Of a DNA stretch of 64,000 bases, positions 30,500-38,929 are shown one piece after another. The translations under genes were made by a program, and so were the position numbers. How positions within the stretch are numbered: position 1 is the first letter of the stretch; the number at the start of each line of letters is the position of its first letter. Source of the DNA: Hoyosella subflava DQS3-9A1 (GTDB lineage Bacteria > Actinomycetota > Actinomycetes > Mycobacteriales > Mycobacteriaceae); NCBI RefSeq assembly GCF_000214175.1, contig NC_015564.1:248001-312000 (forward strand), in the 5' to 3' direction. The notes under the pieces were generated by a model. The model did no database searches and was not told the origin of the DNA. It worked only from the letters and a program-made list of their open reading frames with translations.

Positions 30500-31174
30500 T
30501 CAGCGTGCTCGGCGAGCCAGTCGCTCCGAGTCGGAGATGAGGACGCTTTTGCCTTCGAGGCGCAGCCAGCCGCGGTGCGCGAAATCTGCCAGCGCTTTGT
30601 TCACGGTTTCACGTGAAGCGCCCACGAGCTGCGCGATCTCTTCCTGAGTAAGGTCGTGCGTCACGCGCAGCGCACCGTTTTCCTGGGTGCCGAAGCGCTG
30701 TGCTAGTTGCAACAGTGCCTTCGCTACGCGACCAGGAACATCCGTGAAGATGAGATCAGCCAGGTTGTTGTTGGTGCGGCGCAGCCGCCGCGCCAGAACC
30801 CTGAGCAGTTGCTCAGCGATTTCCGGACGCTGCGCGATCCACTCTTTCAGTGCATCGCGGTCCATGCTCACCGCGCGCACCTCAGTGACGGTGGTGGCAC
30901 TTGATGTCCGGGGACCTGGGTCGAAGATCGAGAGCTCGCCGAACATGTCGGACGGCCCCATGATCGCCAGCAGGTTCTCCCGACCATCCGGCGAGCGGCG
31001 CCCAATCTTCACTTTTCCGTTGACGATGATGTACAGACGGTCGCCTGGCTCGCCCTCATTGAAGATGACGTGCTGACGTGGGAAGTCCACAGGCTGCAGC
31101 TGCTGTGCGAGCGCAGCAACGGCTGAGGGGTCTACTCCCTGAAAGATTCCGGCTCTGGCCAGGACCTCGTCCAC
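30500..31174 (-). CDS. crp: cAMP receptor protein Crp
   Basis: 224-aa CRP/FNR regulator, closely like M. tuberculosis Crp (Rv3676). The cAMP pocket carries [16 protein letters not shown]; the HTH is [23 protein letters not shown] 31174 has GAAGGAG 5 nt upstream and gives the same length and N terminus as M. tuberculosis Crp, so I prefer it over ATG 31216. It binds TGTGA-N6-TCACA; such sites occur upstream of acs and the fru operon in this window. A class III adenylate cyclase is encoded at 61229-62806. Confidence 0.96.
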   Translation of the reverse strand: MDEVLARAGIFQGVDPSAVAALAQQLQPVDFPRQHVIFNEGEPGDRLYIIVNGKVKIGRRSPDGRENLLAIMGPSDMFGELSIFDPGPRTSSATTVTEVRAVSMDRDALKEWIAQRPEIAEQLLRVLARRLRRTNNNLADLIFTDVPGRVAKALLQLAQRFGTQENGALRVTHDLTQEEIAQLVGASRETVNKALADFAHRGWLRLEGKSVLISDSERLARRAR

Positions 31175-31428
31175 ATGGGCTCCTTCGGGAACTCGTTCGG
31201 CGCCGACACTGTTCATGCGACGGCATCAAGCAGTTTGCGGGCACAGCGCACCGTCACCGGTCCTGCGCCCACACTCACTGTAGTGGTATGCGTCACACCT
31301 TGTCTCTCTCTTCGGGGGGAATGTTGCCGATCCGCCCGATGCAACGCGATGCAACGTGTGGCACGAACCACTTGTTACCTTCTGATTCTGCACAATGTGA
31401 GCCCCGAATACCAAGCTGGCAGCTCGGA

Positions 31429-31644
31429 TCACGCTGCCGAAGACCGGAAATCGTCCGCATCAGGCGATTGCGCGCGGTCTTCTTGCGCAGGAAGGGATCC
31501 CACGGCAGACCGTGCGCCTGCATCCGAATCCTCAGCGCGTGGCCCCTCCGATGGGCGGTTGCACAGGAAGTGCTCGATCCGGTCGAGCCCCATCGAGAGG
31601 AACATCAGCAGCACAGGGATCAATAGCACCGCTAGCCCTTGCAT
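31429..31644 (-). CDS. Small membrane protein between crp and nth (Rv3675-like)
   Basis: 71-aa ORF with a single N-terminal membrane helix ([20 protein letters not shown]), a short basic/acid region (DRIEHFLC) and a hydrophilic tail. It sits where M. tuberculosis has the small membrane gene Rv3675 and has the same orientation relative to crp and nth. ATG 31644 has no strong ribosome site. Function unknown. The position and hydrophobic start are the main evidence. Confidence 0.6.
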   Translation of the reverse strand: MQGLAVLLIPVLLMFLSMGLDRIEHFLCNRPSEGPRAEDSDAGARSAVGSLPAQEDRAQSPDADDFRSSAA

Positions 31645-31735
31645 GTGCTTAGTTAACCCTGAAAATATCTCAGAACGGCAACGAACGCGCAGTCGATTAG
31701 ATGTCCCTTTGACTACCACTCCGTACCCTGGAGTG

Positions 31736-32593
31736 GTGTCTAAGCCCGCCACACTGTCGTCATCTAATGCCGCTAACGATCCAGTGACCCCGCCCGCGGA
31801 CCCCCAGGCAGACAAGAAATCCGTGCGCTCGCCGCGCCCACGGCGCCGCGCGGCACGCCGCGGAGAAGAGACTCGCCTCGGGCTGGTGCGCCGTGCCCGG
31901 CGGATGAACCGCACTCTGTCCGAAGCCTTTCCAGAAGTGTGGTGTGAGCTGGACTTTCAGACACCGCTGGAGCTCGCGGTCGCGACCATATTGTCGGCCC
32001 AGTGCACTGATAAACGCGTAAACGAAGTCACCCCGGCCTTGTTTGCCCGGTATCAGTCAGCACGTGACTATGCAGAAGCGAGCCGGACGGAGCTCGAAGA
32101 GTTCATCCGCCCCACCGGCTTCTACCGCAACAAAGCGACCTCATTGATGGGGCTGGGGCAGGGGCTCGTCGAAAAGTTCGACGGTGAGGTTCCCCACACA
32201 CTCGATGAGCTCGTCACCCTGCCCGGTGTGGGGAGGAAGACAGCTAATGTCATTCTCGGCAACGCTTTCGGCGTTCCGGGTCTTACTGTCGACACTCATT
32301 TTGGCCGTTTGGTTCGGCGCTGGGGGTGGACGGCCGAAACTGATCCGGTGAAGGTTGAATTCGCAGTTGCTGACTTGATCGAGAAGAAAGAGTGGACACT
32401 GCTATCCCACCGCGTGATCTTTCACGGCCGCCGCGTGTGTCATGCCCGTAGGCCCGCATGTGGCGCCTGCGTGCTGGCGCGTGATTGCCCATCCTTTGGG
32501 GAAGGGCCGACCGATTTGGAGGAAGCGGCAGCCCTAGTGCGCGGACCTGAGACCGAACACCTCGTGGCGCTCGCGCGGAAAGGCGTTTCGTGA
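31736..32593 (+). CDS. nth: Endonuclease III
   Basis: About 285-aa bifunctional DNA glycosylase/AP lyase for oxidised pyrimidines (base excision repair). The HhH and catalytic Lys appear in [17 protein letters not shown], the catalytic Asp in [11 protein letters not shown], and the [4Fe-4S] ligands in [17 protein letters not shown] (C-x6-C-x2-C-x5-C). The start is unsure: GTG 31736 adds a basic, disordered N-terminal extension of about 40 residues compared with M. tuberculosis Nth; GTG 31823 would remove part of it. It heads the nth-tlpA-nudix-marP operon. Confidence 0.93.
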   Translation: MSKPATLSSSNAANDPVTPPADPQADKKSVRSPRPRRRAARRGEETRLGLVRRARRMNRTLSEAFPEVWCELDFQTPLELAVATILSAQCTDKRVNEVTPALFARYQSARDYAEASRTELEEFIRPTGFYRNKATSLMGLGQGLVEKFDGEVPHTLDELVTLPGVGRKTANVILGNAFGVPGLTVDTHFGRLVRRWGWTAETDPVKVEFAVADLIEKKEWTLLSHRVIFHGRRVCHARRPACGACVLARDCPSFGEGPTDLEEAAALVRGPETEHLVALARKGVS

Positions 32594-33267
32594 CCCCTGG
32601 ACGTCGCGGGGCGGTTGCAGCGCTCGTGGTTGTGGTGGCGCTGATTGTCGCAATCTGGCCGCGTAGCGGTGAAGACGAGGTGGCGGTCAGTGTGATGCCT
32701 GGAACTGCGACGGAACAGCCTGAACGCCGGGATCAAGACACCCCTGAAGCGCTCGCGGGTCCTCGGCTGGATGCGAACTTGATGCCGTGCCCGGAGCCTG
32801 TGGCGAGCCCTCCAGCGCGATGGCCGGCTGGCAGCGCGCTCGAAATTCTGGCCGGGCTTCAGCTGGGTTGTCTCAGCGATGGCACCCGCGTTGACCTCAG
32901 TAGCGTGCTCGCTGGCAAACCCGCCGTGATCAATGTGTGGGCCTACTGGTGCGCGCCCTGCGCGGAGGAACTACCGGCCCTCCAGGAGTACGCGGACAGC
33001 GTTGGTGATTCGGTCACCGTGCTGACGGTTCATCGCGATCCGAATGAGCGCAACGCATTGCTGAAACTCACAGAGTATGGGGTGGATCTCCCCGGGGTAC
33101 AGGACGGAAGTGGCACAGTCGCCGGGCTACTTGGTGCGCCCAACGTCCTCCCCGTCACTATCGTGCTGCGCGCAGATGGCACGCTGGCAAGGATTCTCGC
33201 GGTGCCATTTACGAGTGCGAGTGAGATCGCGGACGCGGTGACTGAGGCGCTAGGGGGAGCACAGTGA
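32590..33267 (+). CDS. TlpA-like thioredoxin-fold protein
   Basis: 225-aa exported thioredoxin-fold protein (Rv3673c counterpart). An N-terminal helix ([15 protein letters not shown]) anchors it and the redox centre is W-C121-A-P-C124. Two more Cys (C67, C94) precede the domain. It probably reduces or oxidises disulfides outside the membrane. The GTG start overlaps the nth stop as GTGA. Confidence 0.9.
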   Translation: MTPGRRGAVAALVVVVALIVAIWPRSGEDEVAVSVMPGTATEQPERRDQDTPEALAGPRLDANLMPCPEPVASPPARWPAGSALEILAGLQLGCLSDGTRVDLSSVLAGKPAVINVWAYWCAPCAEELPALQEYADSVGDSVTVLTVHRDPNERNALLKLTEYGVDLPGVQDGSGTVAGLLGAPNVLPVTIVLRADGTLARILAVPFTSASEIADAVTEALGGAQ

Positions 33268-34010
33268 GTTCGGGGAGCACAGGGCGCTCTTGGGGTGCGG
33301 AGCCGGGGATCCAGCTTGGCGAGCCACCCGAGTGGCTGCGGAAAGTTTGTCAGATGTCTATGGATGCGCACCCTCGGTTGATGCTGAGCGCTCCTGACGA
33401 CGTCACACCGCGCCACGCCGCCGTTCTCATGCTTTTCGCGGGGCCCGAGAAGGCCGACCCAGTCACGCCTGGCGGGCTGCCGGACGGCGCCGACGTCCTC
33501 CTCACCCAGCGCGCATCGACGATGCGTCAGCATCGTGGACAGGTAGCGTTCCCGGGGGGCGCTGCCGACGAGGAAGACGGGAATCCAATCGTCACTGCGT
33601 TACGCGAGGCACAGGAAGAGACTGGGCTCGACCCGGTCGGCGTTCGGCCCCTTGTGCTTCTGCCGCGGATATACATTCCACCGTCGGGCTTCGATGTGAC
33701 ACCTGTCCTTGCGTACTGGCCAAAACCTAGTCCCGTATCGGTAGTCGACCCCAGCGAAGCGTCTCGGGTAGCCCGGGTTCCGGTACACGAATTGATCGAG
33801 CCTGAAAACAGGTTTGTGCTCCGCCACGCCGAGTTCGGCTATGAGTCACCAGCCTTCTTGACAGACGGCATGCTTATCTGGGGTTTTACGGCGGGCTTAC
33901 TTGCCGGAATGCTGACGGTGTCAGGGTGGGAGAAACCCTGGGATGAATCAGATGTGAGAGACATGGAAACGACTCTCGCTGAATACGGCATGGAGGTACG
34001 CGGCAGGTGA
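33264..34010 (+). CDS. NUDIX hydrolase (CoA pyrophosphatase-like)
   Basis: 248-aa NUDIX hydrolase with the box from GGAADEEDG through ALREAQEETGLD (Gx5Ex7REUxEExGU). The preceding QHRGQVAFPGG and the later IYIPPSGFDVTPVLAYW resemble the CoA/ADP-ribose pyrophosphatase group (Rv3672c counterpart). GTG 33264 overlaps the tlpA stop by 4 nt. Confidence 0.9.
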   Translation: MSSGSTGRSWGAEPGIQLGEPPEWLRKVCQMSMDAHPRLMLSAPDDVTPRHAAVLMLFAGPEKADPVTPGGLPDGADVLLTQRASTMRQHRGQVAFPGGAADEEDGNPIVTALREAQEETGLDPVGVRPLVLLPRIYIPPSGFDVTPVLAYWPKPSPVSVVDPSEASRVARVPVHELIEPENRFVLRHAEFGYESPAFLTDGMLIWGFTAGLLAGMLTVSGWEKPWDESDVRDMETTLAEYGMEVRGR

Positions 34011-35194
34011 CGGGTTCACAGTGGATCGACCTGATCCTGCTGATCGGTGTCTTGCTCGCCGCGATATCCGGGTGGCGCCATGGTGCGCTGGCTTCCGGTC
34101 TTGCATTCGTCGGGGTGGTGCTCGGTGCGATCTTCGGCATCATGCTCGCCCCACACGTCATTGTGTTCATTGATGATCAGGTCGGACGGTTGTTGCTCGG
34201 CATCACCCTGATCGTCATCCTCGTTGTTATCGGCGAGGTGTGCGGAATGGTGGTCGGGCGCACGGCGCGCGGTTTGTTGCGCGCGAAGCTGCTGCACCTG
34301 ATCGACAGTATGGTCGGTGCGATCTTCCAGGCTATCGCCATCCTTGTCGCCGCTTACCTGCTTGCGGTGCCGTTGTCGGCATCGGGGCGGCCCGACGTGG
34401 CGGCAGCGGTGCGCGGTTCCGCTGTCTTGACCGAAGTGGACACAGTCGCACCGCCATGGCTGAGGGACATTCCGCGCGAGTTTGCCGCACTCATTGATAC
34501 GTCCGGTCTCCCTGACGTCCTCGGGCCGTTCGCGCGCACGCCCGTCTCACCGGTCGACCCGCCAGATGGTGACCTCGCGTACGCGCCGGTTGTGACCGAG
34601 GTGCAGCGCAGCATTCCGCGGGTGCGAGGGACGGCGCAGTCCTGCCTCAAATCCCTGGAAGGCAGCGGCATCATCATCGCTCCTGAACTTGTCATGACGA
34701 ACGCGCACGTTGTGGCAGGTACAGAGGGCGTGACCATCGAAACGCTGGACGGAGTCTTTGATGCCTCCGTTGTCATCTTTGACCCCAGTGTGGATATTGC
34801 TGTTCTTCGGGTGCCCGGTTTACCGGGGGCGCCGTTGTCCTTCGTCGATGACCTCGTGCCGCGCGGCACAGACGCAATCGTCGTCGGTTATCCAGGGGGC
34901 GGGCCATACACCGCCAACTCAGTGCGCGTCCGGGATGTCCTTGACCTGACCGGTCCCGATATCTACCAGCGCAGCACCGTCAACCGTGAGGTGTACACGG
35001 TGCGGGGGACTATCCGGCAGGGTAACTCCGGCGGGCCACTCATCACATCCGACGGGACTGCCCTCGGTGTTGTGTTCGGTGCGGCATCCGATGACCCTGA
35101 AACCGGCTTCGTCCTGACCAACAGGGAGGTCGCGCCGCACCTGAACGCAGCGATGTCAGCCTTCAGTGCCGTAGGGACTGGGGCGTGCGTGTGA
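34007..35194 (+). CDS. marP: Membrane serine protease MarP
   Basis: 395-aa protease with an N-terminal CvpA-like four-helix membrane domain (residues 5-125) and a periplasmic chymotrypsin-fold domain. The triad is H234 (TNAHVVAG), D263 (DPSVDIAVLRV) and S341 (QGNSGGPL). C213 and C394 match the disulfide of M. tuberculosis MarP, which is needed for acid resistance. GTG 34007 overlaps the nudix stop. The 3' end overlaps the convergent EphE gene by 39 nt. Confidence 0.95.
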   Translation: MTGSQWIDLILLIGVLLAAISGWRHGALASGLAFVGVVLGAIFGIMLAPHVIVFIDDQVGRLLLGITLIVILVVIGEVCGMVVGRTARGLLRAKLLHLIDSMVGAIFQAIAILVAAYLLAVPLSASGRPDVAAAVRGSAVLTEVDTVAPPWLRDIPREFAALIDTSGLPDVLGPFARTPVSPVDPPDGDLAYAPVVTEVQRSIPRVRGTAQSCLKSLEGSGIIIAPELVMTNAHVVAGTEGVTIETLDGVFDASVVIFDPSVDIAVLRVPGLPGAPLSFVDDLVPRGTDAIVVGYPGGGPYTANSVRVRDVLDLTGPDIYQRSTVNREVYTVRGTIRQGNSGGPLITSDGTALGVVFGAASDDPETGFVLTNREVAPHLNAAMSAFSAVGTGACV

Positions 35195-36118
35195 TTCGGC
35201 GAATTTGATGATCTGCTCACTCACCTGGTGTGGGGCCTCTTCGTGGACGAAGTGGCCCGCCCCGTACACCATGTGCAGTTCGCGCCGCGGCGCCCACTTC
35301 CTGTCCCGGTAGAGCGTCCCTGCGAGGATGAACGGGTCAGCGGAGCCGTGAATCTGAAGGACCGGTACGTGCACCACCCGATTCATGGCTTTGAAGAATC
35401 TACGACCCTCCGGGCGGAACTGGCTGCGGAAAGCCCACCGGTGGTACTCAAGCGCACAATGCGCAGCGCCGGGAATCTGCACCGCCATACGCGCGTGTTG
35501 CGCGACCTCGCGGAACTCGTCTGAACGAAGCCATGCAGCGCCACCGCGGGCGCGCAAGATCTCCTCCGCGCGCTGGCCGTCGTCGCGCACCAGCGCGCGT
35601 TCTGGCAGCCACGGAAGCTGGAAGGGGAGTAGGGCGCGCAGCAACGCTCTGCGCTGATAGGGGTCACGTTGTGCGGCCCGCTTCACCGACATGGGGTGCG
35701 GAGAACTGATCACCGCGATCGATGCGACCTGACGGGGGTGGAGATTCGCCGTCGCCCAGCAGACGAGACCGCCCTCGGCATGCCCGACGAGCGTCGCCCG
35801 GTTAAGACCCAGAGCGCGGATCAAACTCGAAGCATCTCCGGCTAGCGTCCAACCGTCGTAGCCACGGGGTGGTTTGTCTGTGTCACCGTAGCCGCGAAGG
35901 TCGACGGCGATGGCTCTGATACCAGCGTCGGAAAGGGCACGGAGCTGATGGCGCCACGTCCACCAGAATTCACCAAAGCCGTGTAAGAACAGCACAGTCG
36001 GTGCTTCCGGATCCGCTGGCCCTGCCTCTGCGATGTGGAATCGTATCCCGTTGGCATGGACATCTCGATGTGTCCACGGTCCGTCGAATCGGACACGCGA
36101 CGGATCGGGCGCAACCAT
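35156..36118 (-). CDS. ephE: Alpha/beta hydrolase, EphE-like, with altered nucleophile
   Basis: 320-aa alpha/beta hydrolase with the epoxide-hydrolase oxyanion loop HGFGEFWWTWRHQL and the lid-domain layout of the EphE family (Rv3670 counterpart). The nucleophile elbow reads VGHAEGGLVCW (A114 where epoxide hydrolases have Asp in GHDWGG); the late His is present (GAGHFVHEEAP). The Ala suggests the protein is not a classic epoxide hydrolase. ATG 36118 has GGAGGG 7 nt upstream. Confidence 0.88.
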   Translation of the reverse strand: MVAPDPSRVRFDGPWTHRDVHANGIRFHIAEAGPADPEAPTVLFLHGFGEFWWTWRHQLRALSDAGIRAIAVDLRGYGDTDKPPRGYDGWTLAGDASSLIRALGLNRATLVGHAEGGLVCWATANLHPRQVASIAVISSPHPMSVKRAAQRDPYQRRALLRALLPFQLPWLPERALVRDDGQRAEEILRARGGAAWLRSDEFREVAQHARMAVQIPGAAHCALEYHRWAFRSQFRPEGRRFFKAMNRVVHVPVLQIHGSADPFILAGTLYRDRKWAPRRELHMVYGAGHFVHEEAPHQVSEQIIKFAESHARPSPYGTEG

Positions 36119-36159
36119 CCGTGGCCCTCCAATAGTGTTATGAGTCTTGGCTCTTCAGC

Positions 36160-36678
36160 CTATTCAATACGTTTCGCTGCCGTCAGTTGACGGTCCACGC
36201 TGCTGCTGGCGCTGCCCGGAAGCACTTCCGACAACCCCTTGACTGATTCAATCGTATGCTCAGGTTTCCTTATCGCCCGGACCCGCAAATAGCCGAGCAA
36301 CCCGAACACGGCTGCGGCGAGGACCATGATGCCGAAGACGATCAGGAACGCCGCCCAGCGGGAAACCCAAGTGTCGAGGAGTTCTGCAACGAAGAAGAAA
36401 AAGAAGAACAAGCTGAACAACAGAATCACGCCAGCGACAACGAAGAAGATGCTGCCCTTGACGCCCTTCTTTACCTCGCTGGTGACTTCAGACTTCGCGA
36501 GTTCGACCTCTGCCCGGAACAGCGTCGACACGTGTGTCGTCGCTTCCTTCACCAGCTCTCCGATACTCACGTGCTGCCCGGGCTGGCGGGCATCAGCGTC
36601 CGAAAGCGGAATCGAAGCCACAGTGCGTGGCACCCCGTCACCGGTAAAGCGCCCATTGCTGCGGTCTTTGGAGGTCAC
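36160..36678 (-). CDS. Phage-holin-like membrane protein (DUF1469, Rv3669 type)
   Basis: 172-aa protein with a cytoplasmic N terminus, a helical stretch VKEATTHVSTLFRAEVELAK and two membrane helices (GSIFFVVAGVILLFSLFFFF and FLIVFGIMVLAAAVFGLLGY). It matches the actinobacterial Phage_holin_3_6/DUF1469 family and the same neighbour of ephE in M. tuberculosis. GTG 36678 has AAGGAG 5 nt upstream; the upstream GTG 36684 has none. It contains a run of six Phe. Confidence 0.88.
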   Translation of the reverse strand: MTSKDRSNGRFTGDGVPRTVASIPLSDADARQPGQHVSIGELVKEATTHVSTLFRAEVELAKSEVTSEVKKGVKGSIFFVVAGVILLFSLFFFFFFVAELLDTWVSRWAAFLIVFGIMVLAAAVFGLLGYLRVRAIRKPEHTIESVKGLSEVLPGSASSSVDRQLTAAKRIE

Positions 36679-36782
36679 GTCCACTCCTTATAGTCATTTC
36701 GTGGTAAGTCGGCCGTGGCATCTTCTCTTGGCCTATGTTGCCACGTTATTCAGATCTCGCAGCAGATGGGCGGAGATCGGCG

Positions 36783-37466
36783 TTAACGCGCCGAACGGGC
36801 GGAGGATAAGAACGGCCGGTCGCGGAACCAATCAGGCACGGCCCGCCGTAGCGCTCTCGGGCCTACTACCTCGAGCTCTCCTGCACACACGGCGTCAGCC
36901 CAGGCTACTTCGCCGCGCCAGACGCGGATAAAGTCCCGTATCCCGGTTTTCAAGGTCACGTCAGTACCAAAACCAGGATCGTGCTGACATACGTCAACTT
37001 GGGACTGCTGCAGCACGAGCCACCAGTTGCGTAGCTCGCCGGGGATGTCGTGAAAATTGATTTCGAGCACTATTCGGCGGTCTGGTAATGCGCTGGTGTC
37101 GACTTTGCGGTGCATATCCCAAAGCAGAAAAGCGGGGTCGAAGTCCGCGTCGGCAAGTGAATCTATCCAGCGGATTCCCCAATGGCCGAGTGCATCGATG
37201 ATTGAGCGGAACTGACTGCCGGCTTCCGTCAGTTTATATTCGGGCCCGTCCGCACCCTCTTTCCTGGCCACTATTCCACCAGCTGCGAGTTGGCGGAGCC
37301 GTCTAGCCAGCAGCGTCCGAGACATTCGAGGTACCCCGCGATGGATGTCATTGAACCTGGAACTACCGGCAACCAACTCGCGAAGAACAAGCACAGTCCA
37401 CCGCTGATCGATCACCTCGGCTGCTTTTGCTACCGGACAGAACTGGCCGTATCCGTCGTCTGGCAT
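36783..37466 (-). CDS. HxlR family transcriptional regulator
   Basis: 227-aa regulator. The N-terminal winged helix holds FCPVAKAAEVIDQRWTVLVL and RELVAGSSRFNDIHRGVPRM, typical of HxlR, followed by an extended C-terminal SCP2-like ligand region. ATG 37466. It is divergent from the 436-aa gene at 37610 across 143 nt and probably controls it. Confidence 0.87.
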   Translation of the reverse strand: MPDDGYGQFCPVAKAAEVIDQRWTVLVLRELVAGSSRFNDIHRGVPRMSRTLLARRLRQLAAGGIVARKEGADGPEYKLTEAGSQFRSIIDALGHWGIRWIDSLADADFDPAFLLWDMHRKVDTSALPDRRIVLEINFHDIPGELRNWWLVLQQSQVDVCQHDPGFGTDVTLKTGIRDFIRVWRGEVAWADAVCAGELEVVGPRALRRAVPDWFRDRPFLSSARSAR

Positions 37467-37609
37467 CTTCGCACCGCCCTGCTGTTCGTCGGCTGCTGCC
37501 GGTACAAGTCTTTCACTGGTCCCGCCTGGGCGCGAGCGCGCATTATGTCCGTATCACCCGCTGTCCATAGCGCAGCGACGGCGGAGACGGTCGAAAGAGG
37601 TGCGGTGAC

Positions 37610-38920
37610 ATGGAGTACAGAGCGAAATCAGATCCGCTGGAGGGGCTGACAGAGTTCCCCCTTCTGGAAGCGATGTACGGTCGGCGCTCGCGTCGCTTTG
37701 GTGTGGGCATGACGATTCCGTCAGGGCCGACAGCGTTCCACTCGAGCTCTGAAGCTGTGCCGCTGACCCCGCTTGAACGCGCCACGCTGATCGCGGCCGG
37801 GACAGGGATGACGGGCTGGAGTTTCGGTGTTCCGTTCGGCCCCGATCACCCGAACTCGTACGCGCACTACTCGCAGCGGTTCACTGGCCGTACTACGCCG
37901 ACCGCCGCCGGATCAGGTACGCCAGTACTCTTCTTCACCGACGATGACGGCACATATGTGACGAATACCCGAGACAGCCAGCCTGAAGCGGTGCAGGAAT
38001 TCGGTGAGGGCGGTGCTGAGGGCGCCAGGCGGATCGTCGACGTGTGTGAGAAGCACACGACCAAGCTGTCGGATAAACGACTTGATCTGCCCGCGAAGTC
38101 ACCACACATGCTGCCACCCAACCTGTGGATGGCCAACGCTCCGGGTTCGACGTTGTTCATGCCCGTTGGTGATGCGAGTGAGCAGGTTCTGGTTCTGCTG
38201 GCGATGCTCCTGGCCAACGGGAACTTCATCGTCGATGATGAGGCAGGCTGCCCGGCCGGAAACCTTGCCCAATTCGTCCGTAGCGGGCTGCTCGACGAGA
38301 ACAACCCCACTCCTCTCTCCGTGCTGCAACAAATCGCTTACGAGGGTAACTGCGCGGAACTCAGTTTTATGGGCCACAACATCATGCTGACGATGCAGGC
38401 GATGGGCTTGGGCGGTCTTTTCCTCGCCGGTCTGAATCGCTGGAGTGTGTTAGGCGCATTCGCAGCTCAGGGCATCGAAGGTCTGGGCTTCCGCTTCGTG
38501 CGAAACGAGCACGGGCCCTTGCCGAACCCCGTCGGACTTGATGGTGTTTACGAGACGCTGTGCCCGCCCTATTACCCAGATATGCGGGCTGCCGTCGAAG
38601 AGTTCGTGCAGCGCAAGTTCGGGCCCGGAGGCGCGTACGATCCCACAACCCAAGGACCGTGGAACGATACCGCCGGGATCAAAGGCAGCGTCGAGCCGTA
38701 CAGCGACGAGTTCGTAGCCTGCTTGAGTGAGGTGGCACAGTACATTTACGACAAGTACGGTCGTTTCCCCGGCACATTCACGACAGTGGTCCTGACCGGT
38801 TACGTGCAGGCAGTGCACCTTGACACGGAGTTCTACGACACCCACTACCGGCCGGGCGCGTACCTTCGGTCCCACAAGGAACATTGGGACCGCTGGCACG
38901 CGCCCAGTGACAGCATTTGA
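37610..38920 (+). CDS. Unrecognised 436-aa protein, possible nitroreductase fold
   Basis: I do not recognise this protein securely. It begins EFPLLEAMYGRRSRRFG, similar to the start of FMN nitroreductases (RRSxRxF), followed by PLTPLERATLIAAGTGMTGWS; a central NCAELSFMGHNIMLTMQAMGL resembles the nitroreductase helix before the flavin loop. The rest (DTAGIKGSVEPYSDEFVACLS, and HYRPGAYLRSHKEHW near the end) matches nothing I know. ATG 37610 has AAAGAGG 9 nt upstream. It is divergent from the HxlR regulator and is probably inducible. Confidence 0.75.
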   Translation: MEYRAKSDPLEGLTEFPLLEAMYGRRSRRFGVGMTIPSGPTAFHSSSEAVPLTPLERATLIAAGTGMTGWSFGVPFGPDHPNSYAHYSQRFTGRTTPTAAGSGTPVLFFTDDDGTYVTNTRDSQPEAVQEFGEGGAEGARRIVDVCEKHTTKLSDKRLDLPAKSPHMLPPNLWMANAPGSTLFMPVGDASEQVLVLLAMLLANGNFIVDDEAGCPAGNLAQFVRSGLLDENNPTPLSVLQQIAYEGNCAELSFMGHNIMLTMQAMGLGGLFLAGLNRWSVLGAFAAQGIEGLGFRFVRNEHGPLPNPVGLDGVYETLCPPYYPDMRAAVEEFVQRKFGPGGAYDPTTQGPWNDTAGIKGSVEPYSDEFVACLSEVAQYIYDKYGRFPGTFTTVVLTGYVQAVHLDTEFYDTHYRPGAYLRSHKEHWDRWHAPSDSI

Positions 38921-38929
38921 TCTCGGTGG

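Noticed and set aside
31282-31297. Possible Crp autoregulatory site upstream of crp
   Set aside because: agtgg-tatgcg-tcaca has two mismatches in one half-site, too weak to list as a site.
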